Shown: positions 10,001 through 21,160 of the stretch, one piece after another
Layout: each line of letters starts with the position of its first letter
How positions within the stretch are numbered: the stretch's first letter is position 1
Assembly (NCBI GenBank): GCA_020881915.1
Contig: JAJFPB010000001.1
Coordinates: 5,146,001-5,210,000 of the forward strand
Length of the DNA: 64,000 bases
Reading direction: 5' to 3'
Source: Paramyrothecium sp. XJ0827
Lineage: Eukaryota > Ascomycota > Sordariomycetes > Hypocreales > Stachybotryaceae
The notes under the pieces: generated by a model
Databases searched by the model: none
Told to the model about the DNA's origin: nothing
Seen by the model: only the letters and a program-made list of their open reading frames with translations
Position numbers and translations under genes: made by a program

Positions 10001-10523
10001 CGAGCAAGTTCTTGAGATGATTAGGTCGAGCGGACAACAACCAGAACCTGTTCACTACGCGTCGCTCATTCATGCTCGGGGATGCGTACTCCACGACATG
10101 GATGGCGCAAGAGCCACGTTTGACAAGGTGATTGGTGAAGCTGCTGTCCCTGTCAATGCCAGTTTGTTCCAGGCATTGTTCGAGGCCATGGTTGCCAATC
10201 ACCAGGTTTCTGCTACCGAACCGCTTCTTCAGCAGATGCGCCACCGGCGTGTTGAGCTCACCCCTTACATTGCAAACACTCTGATCCACGGCTGGGCTGC
10301 GGAGAAGAACATTGACAAGGCACAAAGCATCTACGACGCCGTGGGTCGCGACAAGCGTGAGCCGAGTACCTACGAGGCCATGACCCGGGCCTACCTTGCC
10401 GTTGAACAGCGCGAGCAGGCCAAGGCCGTGGTGGGAGAGATGCTCACTCGCGGGTATCCAAGTGCCGTTGTCAACAAGGTCTTGGAGCTTCTGGGTGGAG
10501 GCCAGGAAGCCCCACTGGAATAA
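7029..10523 (+). CDS. Large pentatricopeptide repeat (PPR) protein, probably mitochondrial
   Basis: A single-exon protein of 1164 residues. The N-terminal 60-80 residues are rich in Ser, Arg, His and Tyr and poor in acid, as expected of a mitochondrial presequence. A Pro/Arg/Ser linker with repeated SRTPA words follows at about 195-220. Helical PPR repeats run from about 230 to the end; clear examples are TYGTIVNALCRVSDEKFAEE and YNALIGKLGKARRIDDCLFY. A break of low complexity interrupts the array at about 660-720. Fungal PPR proteins of this size bind mitochondrial transcripts for processing, stability or translation (the Pet309/Cya-5 type is one example). I cannot assign the precise orthologue or target RNA. 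The start was chosen as the ATG that begins the presequence. Antisense open frames of up to 279 codons inside it are shadows. Confidence 0.85.
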   Translation: MPTIYSSLYSNFIRQGSTFAKSITTHGYAQSVVAATHPHVLNSQNRPVFGRRNNSTHRFGRLSNLQLHSAFHTDRAAAGLSDLRNGQNHGGLDAYFEALQKTQAAGEVDKEWTQFEFPKRIEWKPSSSSVLTGDKVAESAEKHDDTELVTVPERSMTPEEELVLAHIDAALEREIEVRRIQEAAEEAASVAHSRSRTPALDRSRTPASVARSATPPADPLSESYAAHLLKLSSDGRYAEIPTVFEAMLATGVRPISTAYNALLIAAIHIPSQKIEIVSKALDVYADMVRRRVSPDSDTFNILVGLLASRSLEVAETKAALEDKRVRFGGMDEPGKFMFASHELEHAILSEDDRLDLAMKLFDTSVDASTALYSGETYHQLISACAQAGRVSDMLRLFEHMEMTQTVPFASTFPTMITAFANAGDLVSAVECYNEYRNLAVANDSGHATLHDRSDSDVYAAVINAYVISDKIEGAMKFFKKIVDEYGVRAADIKDALISSGFIKGLIARGIHQEAFHWAQSIEAEARAQTMGRLATIAADRDDKATAVEAYANLTSACEDLATPSMALLAMSVREGDVASATKYWRVLSGPGLAPTVSFIETTAMYAVALIGSGQVAEGLLESEAMFQKILAAESNARPQIVEEIEEGVDFITRYMKTRGITDPREMTSPASSFPTQTFSNSPLASTPTVSSFEDNFDPYVQSTDFKGSSLIADDLEGSHGRKGSRLNEALGRFRNIRRAGRHPRYITYAKLISAAAREGKMELCHDILSMARSDVPLLPQYAVVRYGWSSILDAMVGACLTMGNRGRAEQYHQELLDMGATPSANTFGLYITTLKESTKTFDEASEAVRIFHRAKTEGVEPSSFLYNALIGKLGKARRIDDCLFYFAEMRALGIKPTSVTYGTIVNALCRVSDEKFAEELFDEMEAMPNYKARPAPYNSMMQFFLTTKRDKSKVLAYYERMKARGIVPTAHTFKLLVDTHATLEPVDMPAAEQVLEMIRSSGQQPEPVHYASLIHARGCVLHDMDGARATFDKVIGEAAVPVNASLFQALFEAMVANHQVSATEPLLQQMRHRRVELTPYIANTLIHGWAAEKNIDKAQSIYDAVGRDKREPSTYEAMTRAYLAVEQREQAKAVVGEMLTRGYPSAVVNKVLELLGGGQEAPLE

Positions 10524-11583
10524 GCGGACATGCATCAGTTGTTGAATTTTTTCCCTTTCTTTTCTTTTTGGTACATACGTTGGCTTGGAGTTTTCTACTT
10601 GCATGGATAGTTCTCTATTCCGTGATCTCTTTTTTTTTGTGATGGTTCGGCTCTGTATGATACCCCTTGTCGAGGGCGAAGATGTGTTGGAAGGGGTGTC
10701 GGCCCAAGGCGGGAGCCTCGCGTCGTTTTGTTTCTTGTTCTGATTTCGTGATTCCCTTGATTTACTCACTGGCTTTGGCACGGCGTTCTGCGCACATAAA
10801 AATTTCTTGGGTTCGGGATGTGACCGCCATGCGTGGTGGTCACGGTTGCGGCGAAAGCCATGATTTTCAAATCTCTACTCGCCATGATAAAAAGCTACAT
10901 ACATACATACAGTTGGAGGCGGCGGTGGCAGCCAAAGCAGGAACAGGAGCACTTGGGATTTACCGGAAAGGGAAATGATGGGAGCATCATGGAGGGCGGC
11001 GTGTCCGAGTAAAGGACCGGACGGTTCCTGCTTTCTGTATTATAATATACCCAGACGTGAACGAATAGATCTTGACGCAGCATTGGCCTGCCTGATCATC
11101 CATGACGTCTCCTCTTGAGCAGTGACAGTGACAGTGACGATGACAGTTAGCAGTTCTGCGGCTGAGTTGGTGGTAGAGTTGCAATAGCGCGTGTCTAATG
11201 CAGGGCTTCGGTGAATTAAGAGGTGCTTGGTAGCAGTGCGAATATCGTCCACGATGTGCAGTCCCGGCACTGTACTACCGGACCGTTCTCTTCCCCCACC
11301 CACCAAGACGGACATCTTCGTCACAAACTCATTTGTTTAAGCACTCACCTTGTTGCTCGCGATTGCTACGTGTAGTTACAGTTTCGAATACTCAACAGCT
11401 TTGGCCACCGGCCTTTCCTCTCTCACAACACGCCGCGACCATTGCCACGCTCCCGTCTTTTGGCCTGCTTGTTCACCTGCCTTGAGAGGTGGAATATTTC
11501 CGTGTCTAGCACTTACACGCCCCGCTCAAGCTTCGTGCTCCGATCTCTCTCATCCTCAACGCCGCCATTGAAGAAAAAAAGCC
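10524..11583. other. Intergenic: PPR 3' side and ERG8 promoter
   Basis: About 1 kb between two plus-strand genes. It holds T-rich sequence after the PPR stop, a short TACA microsatellite (10901-10913) and a GTGACA/GTGACG run (11121-11142). No gene is supported. The last 200 bp must contain the ERG8 promoter and leader; I saw no clear TATA box. Confidence 0.5.
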
Positions 11584-13177
11584 ATGTCTTCCCAGAAGCC
11601 CACCATCGCCGTGTCGGCGCCCGGAAAGGTCCTGCTGGCGGGCGGGTACCTCGTCCTGGACCGCGACTACACAGGCGTGGTCTTCGGCTTGAGCGCGAGG
11701 ATCAATGTCATCGCCGGCCAGATTCACACCAGCCCCGGCGTTCAGCTCACCGAGATCGTCGTCGAGAGCCCGCAATTCCTCAACGCCCGCTGGCGGTACG
11801 GCTACCACCGAGCCGTTGCCGACGGAGGCATCAAAGTGACCCAGCTGCAGGTGTAAGTGACAAGCATGCTGCCATGCGCTGCCTCGTGGCAGACTTTATC
11901 CCCCTCCCCCTCCCCACCTTCAGCGTGTGCTGGATGGATTCTGGCGATGGTTTGACATACGTGGAATGTCTCACCTGCGTGAATTGATCGCCCTGACCGG
12001 GAATGCCCGCAGCTGTGCCCTGCGGGAGCTACCCAGCCTGCTGGGACCATCATGCCAAGGCAATTCATCTTCATGCGGTCGTAAAGGATCTATGCTTACT
12101 ACATCTCTCCGTAGTGGCTCTGTGATCAGCACAAACCCCTTTGTCGAGACCACGTTGAGCTACTGCCTGACGTACATCGATCGCATTGCTGGCATCCATG
12201 CTAGCCACAGCCTGACGCCCGCCCGGCTCATCATCCTGGCTGACAATGACTACTACTCCCGCCCAGATTCCTTGACTAATGAAACAGGCCGTTTCGCCAA
12301 CTTCAATGTTCCTCTGAGCGAGGCCAACAAGACGGGGCTTGGCTCCTCCGCCGCGCTCGTCACATCGTTGACGGCCTCACTCCTGGTTCATCATCTTCCG
12401 CCTAACCTGTTCGACATCGCGTCTCCCCAAGGCAAACGCACGCTGCACAACCTTGCGCAGGCTGCCCATTGCGCTGCACAGGGCAAGGTAGGCTCTGGCT
12501 TCGACGTGGCCGCTGCTGTGTACGGGTCCAGCCAGTACAGGCGATTTTCACCGTCCGTGTTGAGTGAGCTTGGCGAGCCGGGGCTCCCAGGCTTCGGTGC
12601 CCGTTTGGCAGCTGTCGTAGACGGAGAGACAGCGTGGGACGTCGAAGTTCAGAAAGATGGTCTCACCATGCCAAAGGGCGTCGTCCTGCGCATGTGCGAC
12701 GTCGACTGCGGCAGTCAAACGGTCGGCATGGTGAAGAAAGTGCTTGCGTGGCGAAGCCAGGATCCCGAAGGCTCAAAGAAGCTCTGGGATGATCTACAGG
12801 CAAGGAATGAGAGCTTGGCTGCGGCGCTTCGAGCGGGGCATGTCGACGAGTTGCCGCAGAAGCTCAACTCGATACGCGAGCTCATTCGGCAGATGGGAAC
12901 ACTGGCCGACGTTCCTATCGAGCCCGAGAGCCAGACGGAGCTCCTCGATGCCGTCAGCACAGTCGAGGGCGTTTACGGCGGTGTGGTGCCTGGCGCAGGC
13001 GGATTCGATGCCGTGGCGCTGGTGATGCAGGATGATGACGAGACGAAGCAACGTGTGGAGTCATTTTTGGCTCAGTGGAGCAAGGAGAAGGGTTCCAAGG
13101 TGAAGCTACTGGACGTGAAGGGCGAGGCTGAAGGCGCAAGACCCGAAAGCTTGGATATCTACTCAGGATGGCTATAA
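11584..13177 (+). CDS. ERG8: Phosphomevalonate kinase
   Basis: Two exons, 11584-11852 and 12115-13177, give 443 residues. The intron (donor GTAAGT, acceptor CCGTAG, 262 bp) is long for this window but joins ...KVTQLQV to GSVISTNPFVETTL in frame. GHMP-kinase signatures are present: APGKVLLAGGYLVLD at the N-terminus, the glycine-rich ATP loop KTGLGSSAALVTSL at about 162-175, and the C-terminal GGVVPGAGGFDAVALV motif. The enzyme phosphorylates 5-phosphomevalonate to 5-diphosphomevalonate in the mevalonate pathway, feeding ergosterol, ubiquinone and prenylation. Length and motif order fit fungal Erg8. The intron interior could hide a small extra exon, but the product is complete without one. Confidence 0.92.
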
Positions 13178-14820
13178 ATACACGCGCTTAGAAGTGTGGA
13201 GATTGGTTCTAAACCAGACGGAAAGATGTTTGTTTAAGAAGCGTATTAATACATTGTTTCTAAGATCTGCGATCAGCTATATGTTTGCTATGTGCCACAT
13301 CAGGCCCGTGAAGTAATGTGGTCTGTGTCCCTCGTATTTATCCCCACGTATTGACAAATCGACGCTCGATCATACTCAAAGAACGGATTGGCTCGTTGTG
13401 AGTGTGCCACCAGCTGGCTTCAGACCAAGTGCAAGAAACTCGGCCTGCGACAATACGGACGGCGAGCGGGGGACGGATTCGATGATGCCAATGCAACTCG
13501 CGGCGGCCTGCTCCCTTAAGATAGCCATCCTGTTTCGTCGTTAGTGGCTGGCCATTTGGGTTGGATGCACATCAAAGCGTCGCTTGTACGAGTCTGCTTG
13601 GGATGGCGGTGATATTCTTACTCTTGTTCTGAAATCCCCGGAAACGAGACGGCTTCGTGCCTGAGATTGAAGGGTGCCGACTGTAGTGAGAGCACGCGTT
13701 AGCAGGTGTACAATGCCTGATAGGTAAAAGACCTGTCCACTGACAATCTGCAAGTGGCGCTTTTCCTTGCGGCGGTACAGCCGTAAAACGGTCTGGACAC
13801 GCGTGCAGACCGTTCGAACGTTGTCCTTGAGGTCCATGGTGTTCTGCTCAACCGTGCTTTTTTCCGGGGCGGATGGGCTACTTGGATCAGACGGAACTAA
13901 GTAGGATCCCGTGGTATGATTTCGATATATCGTGAGAACCGAAGGACTGACTGATCCCAAGACTTCAGCCTCGCGTATTCGTGATAGTTGAGGTTGGGCG
14001 TGTGCAACGGGATCAATAGTACTATGGAGAACACAGGAAAGGAGTATACTTGGCAAAGAATCGAGGGAATGAATATGAATGCCCTCGATGCACCAAAAAG
14101 AAAGGACTTGGAAAGAAAAGGCTACAATTCCGGAGCGGTGAGAATGACAGACTGCCTCAAAGGGATGGGAATTGGGGTCATGAAAAAAAAACCCAGGGCC
14201 TTCGCGTCATATATATCGATATATCGTACGACTGGTCCAGGCTGGATACGAGCACGGAATCTGCTGCTACGGGCGACAAGTGCCACGAGCCACGGATAGA
14301 ATGTACAGCCTGCTGCCCATCCAACAAAGAGGCCTTTGAGACGTTGGCCGGCACTGGAAAGCCTGAGACAAAGTGGCCATGAGGAATGTGTGCAGGGGAA
14401 ACGACATTCCTCAAGCGAGTAAAATGGGCCCATCGTTAAGGGACCTGGGTGATTGGCGGCCTCCATCCAACACTATGACCCCCGATAGTCAAGCAGTTGT
14501 CTTAGGCGGCTATGCTTCCTTATCCTGGGGAAGATGGGAATACATGTCTCAGATGTTGGCACGGCGTTCGCAATAAAGGTGCTTGCGTCCCCCAATCAAA
14601 GGAACCACGTCAAGCCTAGGATTGATCGCACCCGACAATGAGCTTTCTTCGGAACAGATGGGAATGCATCTCGCTAAACAATGGTTATATTAACGTGTCT
14701 CTCGGGCTCGTCCCTCGCTCTTGTGCTTGGGTGGCTACAGTGATACCCGAAACACAGCGGGGTATAGCCTTCACAGCTTACCAACTTCAAACTACGTGGT
14801 CGAGATATACGTGACGTGAA
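13178..14820. other. Convergent intergenic region between ERG8 and ALDH
   Basis: About 1.6 kb between the converging 3' ends. The best open frame is minus strand 13541-13837 from an ATG (98 codons, with a basic stretch and one hydrophobic segment), extendable upstream only from a non-ATG codon. It has no recognisable domain and no splice-supported partner exon, so I do not call a gene. The rest shows nothing definite. Confidence 0.4.
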
Positions 14821-16337
14821 TTATTTCGGGTAGTCCTTGATATGGAAGTTCTTCAGCTTGACGAACTGGTCGAAGCCGAACTTGCTCAGGGTTTGGCCCT
14901 TGCCCGAGTTCTTCCACCCAGTCCAGGCGAGATCCTAAGTCTTGTTAGCATACAAGGAAATCTACGACTCAAAGGGATTGTGCATACGGGACTAGGATAG
15001 TCGCATCGGTTGACGAAAACCGTGCCGGCCTCTACACCCTCGGCGAGTTCATAGCCCTTTTCGGTGTCCTTGGTCCAAATGCTCGCTGTAAGACCAAACT
15101 CGCTATCGTTCATTAATTGAACAGCCTCCGCATCGCTGCTGACCTTCATGACCGGAATGACGGGTCCAAAAGTCTCTTCAGTCATGACGGTCATGTTGTG
15201 GTTGACGCCAGTGAGTAACGTCGGCTTGACAAAGTTCCCTTTGGGTGGCGGGTTGCTAAAGGTCTCGTTCTCTGGTGTCTCGTCCTTCGCACCCTTGTCT
15301 AGGGCATCTTTGATATGGGCTTCGATGGTTTCCTTGGATCGTTTTGAAACAACGGGGCCGACGTGAGTGGCCTTATCAAAGGGATCGCCCAGCTTGTAAC
15401 CCTTCAGCACTTTCTGGACTTCTGCCACAAAGTCATCGTGTATCTTCTCATCCACGTAGACTCTCTCAAGAGAGCAGCAACTCTGCCCGGAATTGAATAC
15501 TGCGCCATCCACAATCTCCTCCGCGGCCCAGGCAATATCGACATCGCCCCGAACGTACGCAGGGTCCTTGCCGCCCAGCTCAAGGCCAACGTTGACAATA
15601 CGATCACCGGCAGCCTGCTGCACAGCGAGGCCTCCTGCAACCGACCCTGTGAAACAGATGTGTGCAATCTTTGGGTTTCGGACCAGAGACTCCATGATGG
15701 TGGGCGAGCCGCAGTGGAAGTACTGAAGGACGCCGTGCGGTAGGCCGGCGTCAGCGAAGATCTGAGAAACTCGCTCCACAATCGTCGGCGTCTGGGGCGA
15801 AGGCTTGAGAATGACGGAGTTGCCGGCTAGGATGGCGGGTATGAGGGAGTTGACTAGGATAAGGTAAGGATACTGGAAACTGGTTAGTCGTCCTGATGGT
15901 ATTTCGTCGGCGCCAAGGCAAAGGAGACTTACATTCCACGCAAAGATGACCAACACCGGTCCGACGGGGACTTTGCGAATAAAGCGCTTGAATCCCTTCT
16001 CGGCCTCTCCGTCAGTGTCCTTGAGCGCTTCATCGCTGATTTTGAGGAGGTATTCTGCGCGCTTGATAGCGGTCGAGATTTCTTTGCCGGTAAACGCGAT
16101 AGGTCGGCCCATCTGTACCGTGAGTTCCTCAGCGAGGCTGCTCTCCTCAGCCGCGAGACCCTTCAGGAATTTCTTGACCATTTCTTGTCTCTCCTTGAGC
16201 GTCGTCTTGCGGAAGCTTTCGAAGGCCTTGGTGGCGATATCGGGCAGTTGCTCGAGATCGCTAGCTGAGGCGCCATTGCGAGTGATGATGGGCTCGTTCG
16301 TAGAAGGAGAGATCGTGGTGATGACCTCGACAGACAT
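14821..16337 (-). CDS. Aldehyde dehydrogenase (NAD(P)+-dependent, ALDH superfamily)
   Basis: Three exons on the minus strand (16337-15933, 15872-14988, 14934-14821) give 467 residues. Introns of 60 and 53 bp have GTAAGT...CAG and GTATGC...TTAG ends. The last exon supplies the family ending DLAWTGWKNSGKG and a C-terminus at KDYPK. Catalytic features are the cofactor-loop motif FTGSVAGG (about 209-216), general-base Glu in LELGGKDP (about 233) and nucleophile Cys in FNSGQSCC (about 267). It oxidises an aldehyde to the acid. It resembles the small succinate-semialdehyde or aromatic-aldehyde group, but substrate cannot be read from sequence. The ATG at 16337 was chosen because residues upstream look like leader translated in frame. 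The 60-bp intron has no stop and keeps frame, so retention would add 20 residues. Confidence 0.88.
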
Positions 16338-16875
16338 TTTGAAGAATAACAGCAGTTGTCGTTTACAGATGCAAAAAGGGGGGTTCAAGATCTTCAAGGA
16401 TAAAGCAATGGAAGGTCTTTGATTGTAGAATGCCGAGTAGAGCGCTCTTGCCCCACGCTTGTCTCCGTTACACTTTCAGGGCCCACGATGTCATGACCCC
16501 ACCACGCCTCCGATAACGTCCTGTACCAACGGGACATTTCGACTCTTCTGGAAATGCTACCAGCAACCCATGGTTTTCAAGTTCGATAAAAAGCTTCCGA
16601 TTCCGAAACAGAGACGTCCCTTGGCCCCGAAAGAATTGAAGTTGTTTCACCTCTGAAGTGGCTTCACATGTACAGCATTCCCTCCTCTCAAGGTATGACT
16701 TACTTGCCCCTCCATGCAAGGTTGCGTGACAAGATCACTGGCCAAATTGTGACTAGCCTATTCTTATCTTATCGTCTTATCGCATGCTAGCCCATTATCT
16801 TTTTTTCGTTCGGCTCGTGATGCTAGATACCACCAAGCAACGCCGATCACAGCATTTGCCCTGCGATTTTGCGCC
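16338..16875. promoter_or_regulatory. Shared ALDH/ESF2 divergent promoter with PAC-like element
   Basis: 538 bp between divergent start codons. At 16763-16783 lie CTTATCTTATCG and a second CTTATCGC, about 95-115 bp before the ESF2 ATG. This is the same 12-mer, at nearly the same distance, as in the DBP7 promoter (4058-4069). It is probably a ribosome-biogenesis control element acting on ESF2. No TATA box was evident. Confidence 0.45.
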
Positions 16876-17817
16876 ATGGCACCCGAAAAGCGAAACGAGT
16901 TCTTAGATGCTTCAGATAGTGAAGATGACAGAGTAGGAGGTTACGACTCAGAGGAAGAAGTCACCAAAGGCGGTCGCAGCGCGAAACGAAGAAGAATAAG
17001 CGACGCTGGTGACGACGACAACGAGAGCGACGACCAACCAAGCGATGTCGAGCCAGAATCAAAGGGTGCTGCACAAACAAAGGAATCAACGGAAACCCAA
17101 GACCAAATAGGAGACAATGAGGAGAAACCCCAAAAAGCAAAGCTTGGCAGCGAGTTGCCGGACGTAACCCGACCGTTAACGAGGAAGAACTTGGTTGCTT
17201 CTGAAGCCGCCATCAAGAAGTCAGGCGTTGTCTACCTGTCACGTATCCCGCCCTTCATGAAGCCAGCCAAACTCCGCTCTCTTTTGGAACCCTACGGCAC
17301 CATCAATCGCATCTTTCTGGCTCCTGAGGACCCAACGGCTCACGCGCGTCGCGTTCGTGCCGGTGGAAACAAGAAGCGCTCATACACGGAAGGCTGGGTC
17401 GAGTTCGTCAACAAGAAGGACGCCAAGGCGGTGTGCGATTTGCTCAATGCCCGCACCATCGGCGGCAAGAAAGGCAGCTACTACCGCGATGACATCTGGA
17501 ACCTGCTCTACCTAAAGGGCTTCAAGTGGCACAACTTGACGGAGCAGATTGCCGCCGAGAACGCCGAGCGAACGAGCCGCATGAGGGCCGAGATTAGCAA
17601 GACGACACGCGAGAACAAGGACTTCGTGAAAAACGTGGAGAGGGCAAAGATGCTGGACGGCATCCAGGCCAAGTCAAAGAAAAGGAAGGCCACTGACGAG
17701 GATCACGCTGCTGGCGAGACCGGCCGGACATTCAAGCAGGTTCCGCAGGTTCGGAAGGACAAGAATGTCGAGCAGCAGCCGGAGCATGTTACCAGAGTGT
17801 TGAGCAAGATATTTTAA
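16876..17817 (+). CDS. ESF2: Pre-rRNA-processing protein Esf2 (ABT1 family)
   Basis: A single-exon protein of 313 residues. Residues 1-95 are acidic and Ser/Lys-rich with a nuclear-localisation cluster (AKRRR). An RRM-like fold begins at about 113 with GVVYLSRIPPFMKPAKLRSL and contains YGTINRIFLAPED, a basic loop, and GWVEFVNKKDAKAVCDLLNA. The Esf2/ABT1 hallmark YYRDDIWNLLYLKGFKWHNL follows, then a charged helical tail. Esf2 is a nucleolar RNA-binding SSU-processome factor that recruits and stimulates the helicase Dbp8 for early 18S rRNA cleavages. The start ATG is in GCCATGGCA context. It shares an upstream motif with DBP7. Confidence 0.93.
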   Translation: MAPEKRNEFLDASDSEDDRVGGYDSEEEVTKGGRSAKRRRISDAGDDDNESDDQPSDVEPESKGAAQTKESTETQDQIGDNEEKPQKAKLGSELPDVTRPLTRKNLVASEAAIKKSGVVYLSRIPPFMKPAKLRSLLEPYGTINRIFLAPEDPTAHARRVRAGGNKKRSYTEGWVEFVNKKDAKAVCDLLNARTIGGKKGSYYRDDIWNLLYLKGFKWHNLTEQIAAENAERTSRMRAEISKTTRENKDFVKNVERAKMLDGIQAKSKKRKATDEDHAAGETGRTFKQVPQVRKDKNVEQQPEHVTRVLSKIF

Positions 17818-18095
17818 TGAAGCGAACCTACCTTGCGTCGATTCTTTGCGCAAGTCACCCTGTTCTGTGTTTTCCCAGACAGCCAACGGAAGCCTGTTTC
17901 ATGGAAGCAGCTGAAAGGATAGCACTGTGTTCTGTTCTACCAATGGTCTACAGAAAAGGAACGAGCATTGAATTAACGTAACTGGCACTGTGAATCCGTG
18001 ACACTTTCTCGAAGTACGATGATAGAATCAGCTACTTGGCCAGCCGAGCCAAGATAGATCCGAAGCCAAAGGTTTCGATAATGATATAATTTTTA

Positions 18096-19288
18096 TTACA
18101 AGAAGGACGGTATTGTATCTCGCGGGGGCTTCTTTGTTGGTGCGCCCTGCTCAGGTCGTCTCAGTTGCTCCCTTGATTTTTCTCGGTTCAATTTCCGCCT
18201 GCGGAGACCGAAAGGATCATCATCATCCTCCTCGTCGTCGTCATCATCATCCCTCTCCCTGCCCTCAGACATGTCCTTTTCCGATACTTCGGCATCACCT
18301 GTGTGCCGTTTGCGTGTAGAACTAGAGCTGTGGAAACCCTGAGGTACACGAGCCGGCCCTCTCCGCAGTCCTAACGAAGGCGCAACGGAAGCCTCAGACT
18401 CGGCGGTAATGTGCAGCGCTGTGGGGTCGGGGCTTGACTTGCTTCCCGTGAACGTCGACTGTTTACCATTGTGACTGGCGCGGACTGGCGTAATCCTACT
18501 CGGAGGTTGGGGGCTTCCCGTAGACCCGATATGATCGGCAGGTCGACTGCTTTGCCGCTGAGCAGAACGCGATTCAAAGCCCGCGGCCGCCCGCGTCGTG
18601 AGCGGGCCCACGGCGCGAGGGATGGGCGTGGAATCCCTCGTCGGGCCCTCCATGAGCCCTTGCAGGCTGGTGCCGATCCACGGCAGGTCGCCGCCGCCCT
18701 GCCCGTTCCCGGCATCCTGCAGCACCTTGCTCTGCCTGTCCGCGCGCTTTAGGGCCTGGTGGCGGCGGCTTGCTTCGGCAGTCACCCGGCCGACGACGGG
18801 ACGCTCGATCTCGCGGATCGCGGCAGCGTTCTGGCTTTTCGCCACGAGCTTGAGCCGGTTGTACTCTGCCCGATGCAGGTGGTTCGTGAACTTCTGCGCC
18901 GTGTGCAGAAACTCATCTTCCACCATCCGATACCGGTCATCGGCTAGGGCCCCCCCGAGCATGAAACTAGGTGATGTTGGGTCAGCAAACCCAGCAGACA
19001 GACAACGAGGCGCCTTGTGGGAGCAATACTTCTCGGGTGGAGGAGCTGGGGGAGGCGATGTAGACGGGCTACGCATGGCATCTAGGAACCCTGTTAACGA
19101 AGTTCAAGTGACCAACGAGGCTTGAACAGGTTCTAACCATCTTCCGCGACGCGTCTTCTCTTGATACTCTGAGGTGTACGGGCTGTTGGTCGCTGCTGTG
19201 GCGCCGGGGAGCTTGGCGCCTTCGCTTTTATCGCCACGGCAGGGCTTGCATCGGAATCAAGGTCTTTCCATGGCAGTCGCCTTCCCAT
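18096..19288 (-). CDS. Conserved-looking nuclear-type protein of unknown function
   Basis: Two exons (19288-19138 and 19081-18096) with a 56-bp intron (GTTAGA...CCTAG) give 378 residues. The first exon, starting MGRRLPWKDLD, ends in a basic SIKRRRVAED patch and joins in frame to DAMRSPSTSPPP. The centre (about 95-150) is a charged helical stretch, including DRYRMVEDEFLHTAQKFTNH and RLKLVAKSQNAAAIREIERP. The rest is Ser/Pro-rich and disordered, with an acidic run DDDDDDEEDDDD and a basic tail. I do not recognise the family. The N-terminal KRRR and acidic tracts suggest a nuclear protein, as inference. It converges with ESF2 across 278 bp. Confidence 0.7.
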
Positions 19289-19671
19289 TGTTTTTTGGCC
19301 GCATTTGCGGTCTCGGAAACAGGCGATGTAAGAGTCGGCATTGTCTGCGTGATGGCGGGCGGCCGCCCTATTTTCGGCAGTGAGCTGAACGTACCTTTAT
19401 ACACACACAATGGTGCAAGTAGATACCTTAGGTATGTGTGCCAGCCTCCGCACTCGTTGAGCGCTTGGGCACCAGCTGGTGAACATAGACCGCCAAAGAT
19501 ATAATACGAGAGTTTTAAATTTCTAGCACTCTTGAGGAGCTTTGCTTCTCAACCTAGGTAAGAATAGACGCAATTGTGCCGCCATTGTTTATCACGACAA
19601 CTTACCTATGGATTTCCAGAGACTTTTTCATTTTAAGATAGTCAATTGCTCAACTCTAGTTGACACCTGTT

Positions 19672-21160
19672 CTAGGGTATAGTATCTCGTTCTACCGTGA
19701 TTAACCTGCCCTTGCCCGCCCTCATGGAGACTATGTGTCTCTCAACCCTGGCAGCCAACTCCGCAGCCTCCTTATGCGCCAGCTCCTCCGACGGAAGAGA
19801 ATCCTTGCTCCACACCCAACCCGAACAAAGTCTGAGGGTACTTATCTTGCCCCAGGACCCGGCCCAATCAACAAAATCCTGGTCTGCAGTGAGCATCAGT
19901 GCCTTGAACCAAGACGAACACCCGGTGAGATCAAGATATTCCAGCTTATACAGGAGTCTGCTCAGCATCCGCAACACTAGCAGTGCCTCGTTCCAATCAT
20001 GATCGAGGGAGTGGGAATAAATTGTGGTGCCGCCGTATGGGATACTGCGACCTTGTGGAGAGGCTATAGAGGAGAAACGCGCACCCGGTGTCAGACATGG
20101 GTCGGGCCAGAAGGCCAGACTTAGATGCGTCACCGCCGAGAGCTTAGGTGCAAGAGAGAGGAGCTGTCTCCACGAGACGCCATGTGCGTATGCAGGTGAT
20201 ACAGCTAGAGAAAGATGCGTGAGGTTTGGGAGTAGTTCTCGCGGTGGGCTAGGACTGGCGTCCGCAGCGTCCCATGAATCCTGGGGTTCATCTATGTCTG
20301 CATTTTGGGTGGCCGGAAAGAGCAGGGTTCCGACTTCCTTCAATCTCAACGATCGACCGAGGGCACCTGACAGATCGATATACGTCAAGGCCTCGTATGC
20401 CGCGTCATACGAATCCAGGTCGTCTTGCTTGTATCCGTCAGCCGGCGGAAGCAGGATGGCCCTCAGGTCGTCTAACGATAGGCCATCGTGGCTTGCCATG
20501 CTGACATGTCGGATCAATGCAGGTTTCAAGTGGCTTGGGATGAAGAACAAATGATATTTGTTATACACCTGATGAATGTCCCAGTCTAGGGCGATTCGTT
20601 GCAGCACTAGGTCAATGAGGCTGCCTGGCTGAGGAAGACTAGCCCCGGGTAAGGGATTTAGAGCAAGCCTAGCAGCTTGCTCGTGCCAACGCAACGGCCC
20701 GTTCATTGAGGGGCCATCGTCGCGACGCCGGGAGACCCAGCTGCGAGGCGGAGGGGGCCCGGCGGGTAAGCGACGACCGGTGCCATCGAACCTTTGTCTA
20801 AGTGGCCTTCTAGGTGCTGGAGAAGGGGTTTCAGGGATTTGCAGAATCTCCCGAATGGCCGGAGGGACGCTCGGGGTGTTGGTGGGCAGGGACGATGACG
20901 GCGATGATCTGATGGAGGTTCGGCGAAGGTCGGCAAGCAACTCGTTGACGCTGCGATTCGGTTTGTCTGTGTAACAACTCCAGTCAGACTTTCGGATACG
21001 GAGAAGAGCATAAAAAAACAGGCTGTAGGGTGGCCAAGCCGTCTGGTGACTTCTGGAGGGGAATTTACACACCGGCTGAGCTGGATGCAGACGCTGGCGT
21101 TGAGGGCGCGGCCGATGGCGATGGCTTGAACGACTTGAATTGCTGCCTTTTCTTAGGCAT
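19672..21160 (-). CDS. Leucine-rich-repeat-like protein of unknown function
   Basis: Two exons (21160-21073 and 20966-19672) with a 106-bp intron (GTGTGT...ACACAG) give 460 residues. The intron joins a short basic, Ser/Ala/Pro-rich N-terminus beginning MPKKRQQFKSFKPSPS in frame to DKPNRSVNELLADLRRT. Residues to about 140 are Pro/Arg-rich. After that come leucine-rich segments spaced like irregular LRRs: ALTYIDLSGALGRSLRLKEV, LPNLTHLSLAV, AVTHLSLAFWP and LEYLDLTGCSSW. There are no signal peptide and no catalytic motifs. A scaffold or binding role is plausible, but I do not recognise the family. The open frame runs upstream past the intron only because the intron has no stop in frame; the MPKKR start is the supported one. 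Confidence 0.7.

Noticed and set aside
13541..14056. Minus-strand frame of 171 codons between ERG8 and ALDH
   Set aside because: The full frame starts at a non-ATG codon. From the first ATG only 98 codons remain, with no domain and no credible upstream exon. A small real gene cannot be excluded.
18960..19005. Possible extra intron in the 18096-19288 gene (GTTGTC...CCTAG)
   Set aside because: Only about 40 bp, shorter than the other introns here, and its removal would break the frame.
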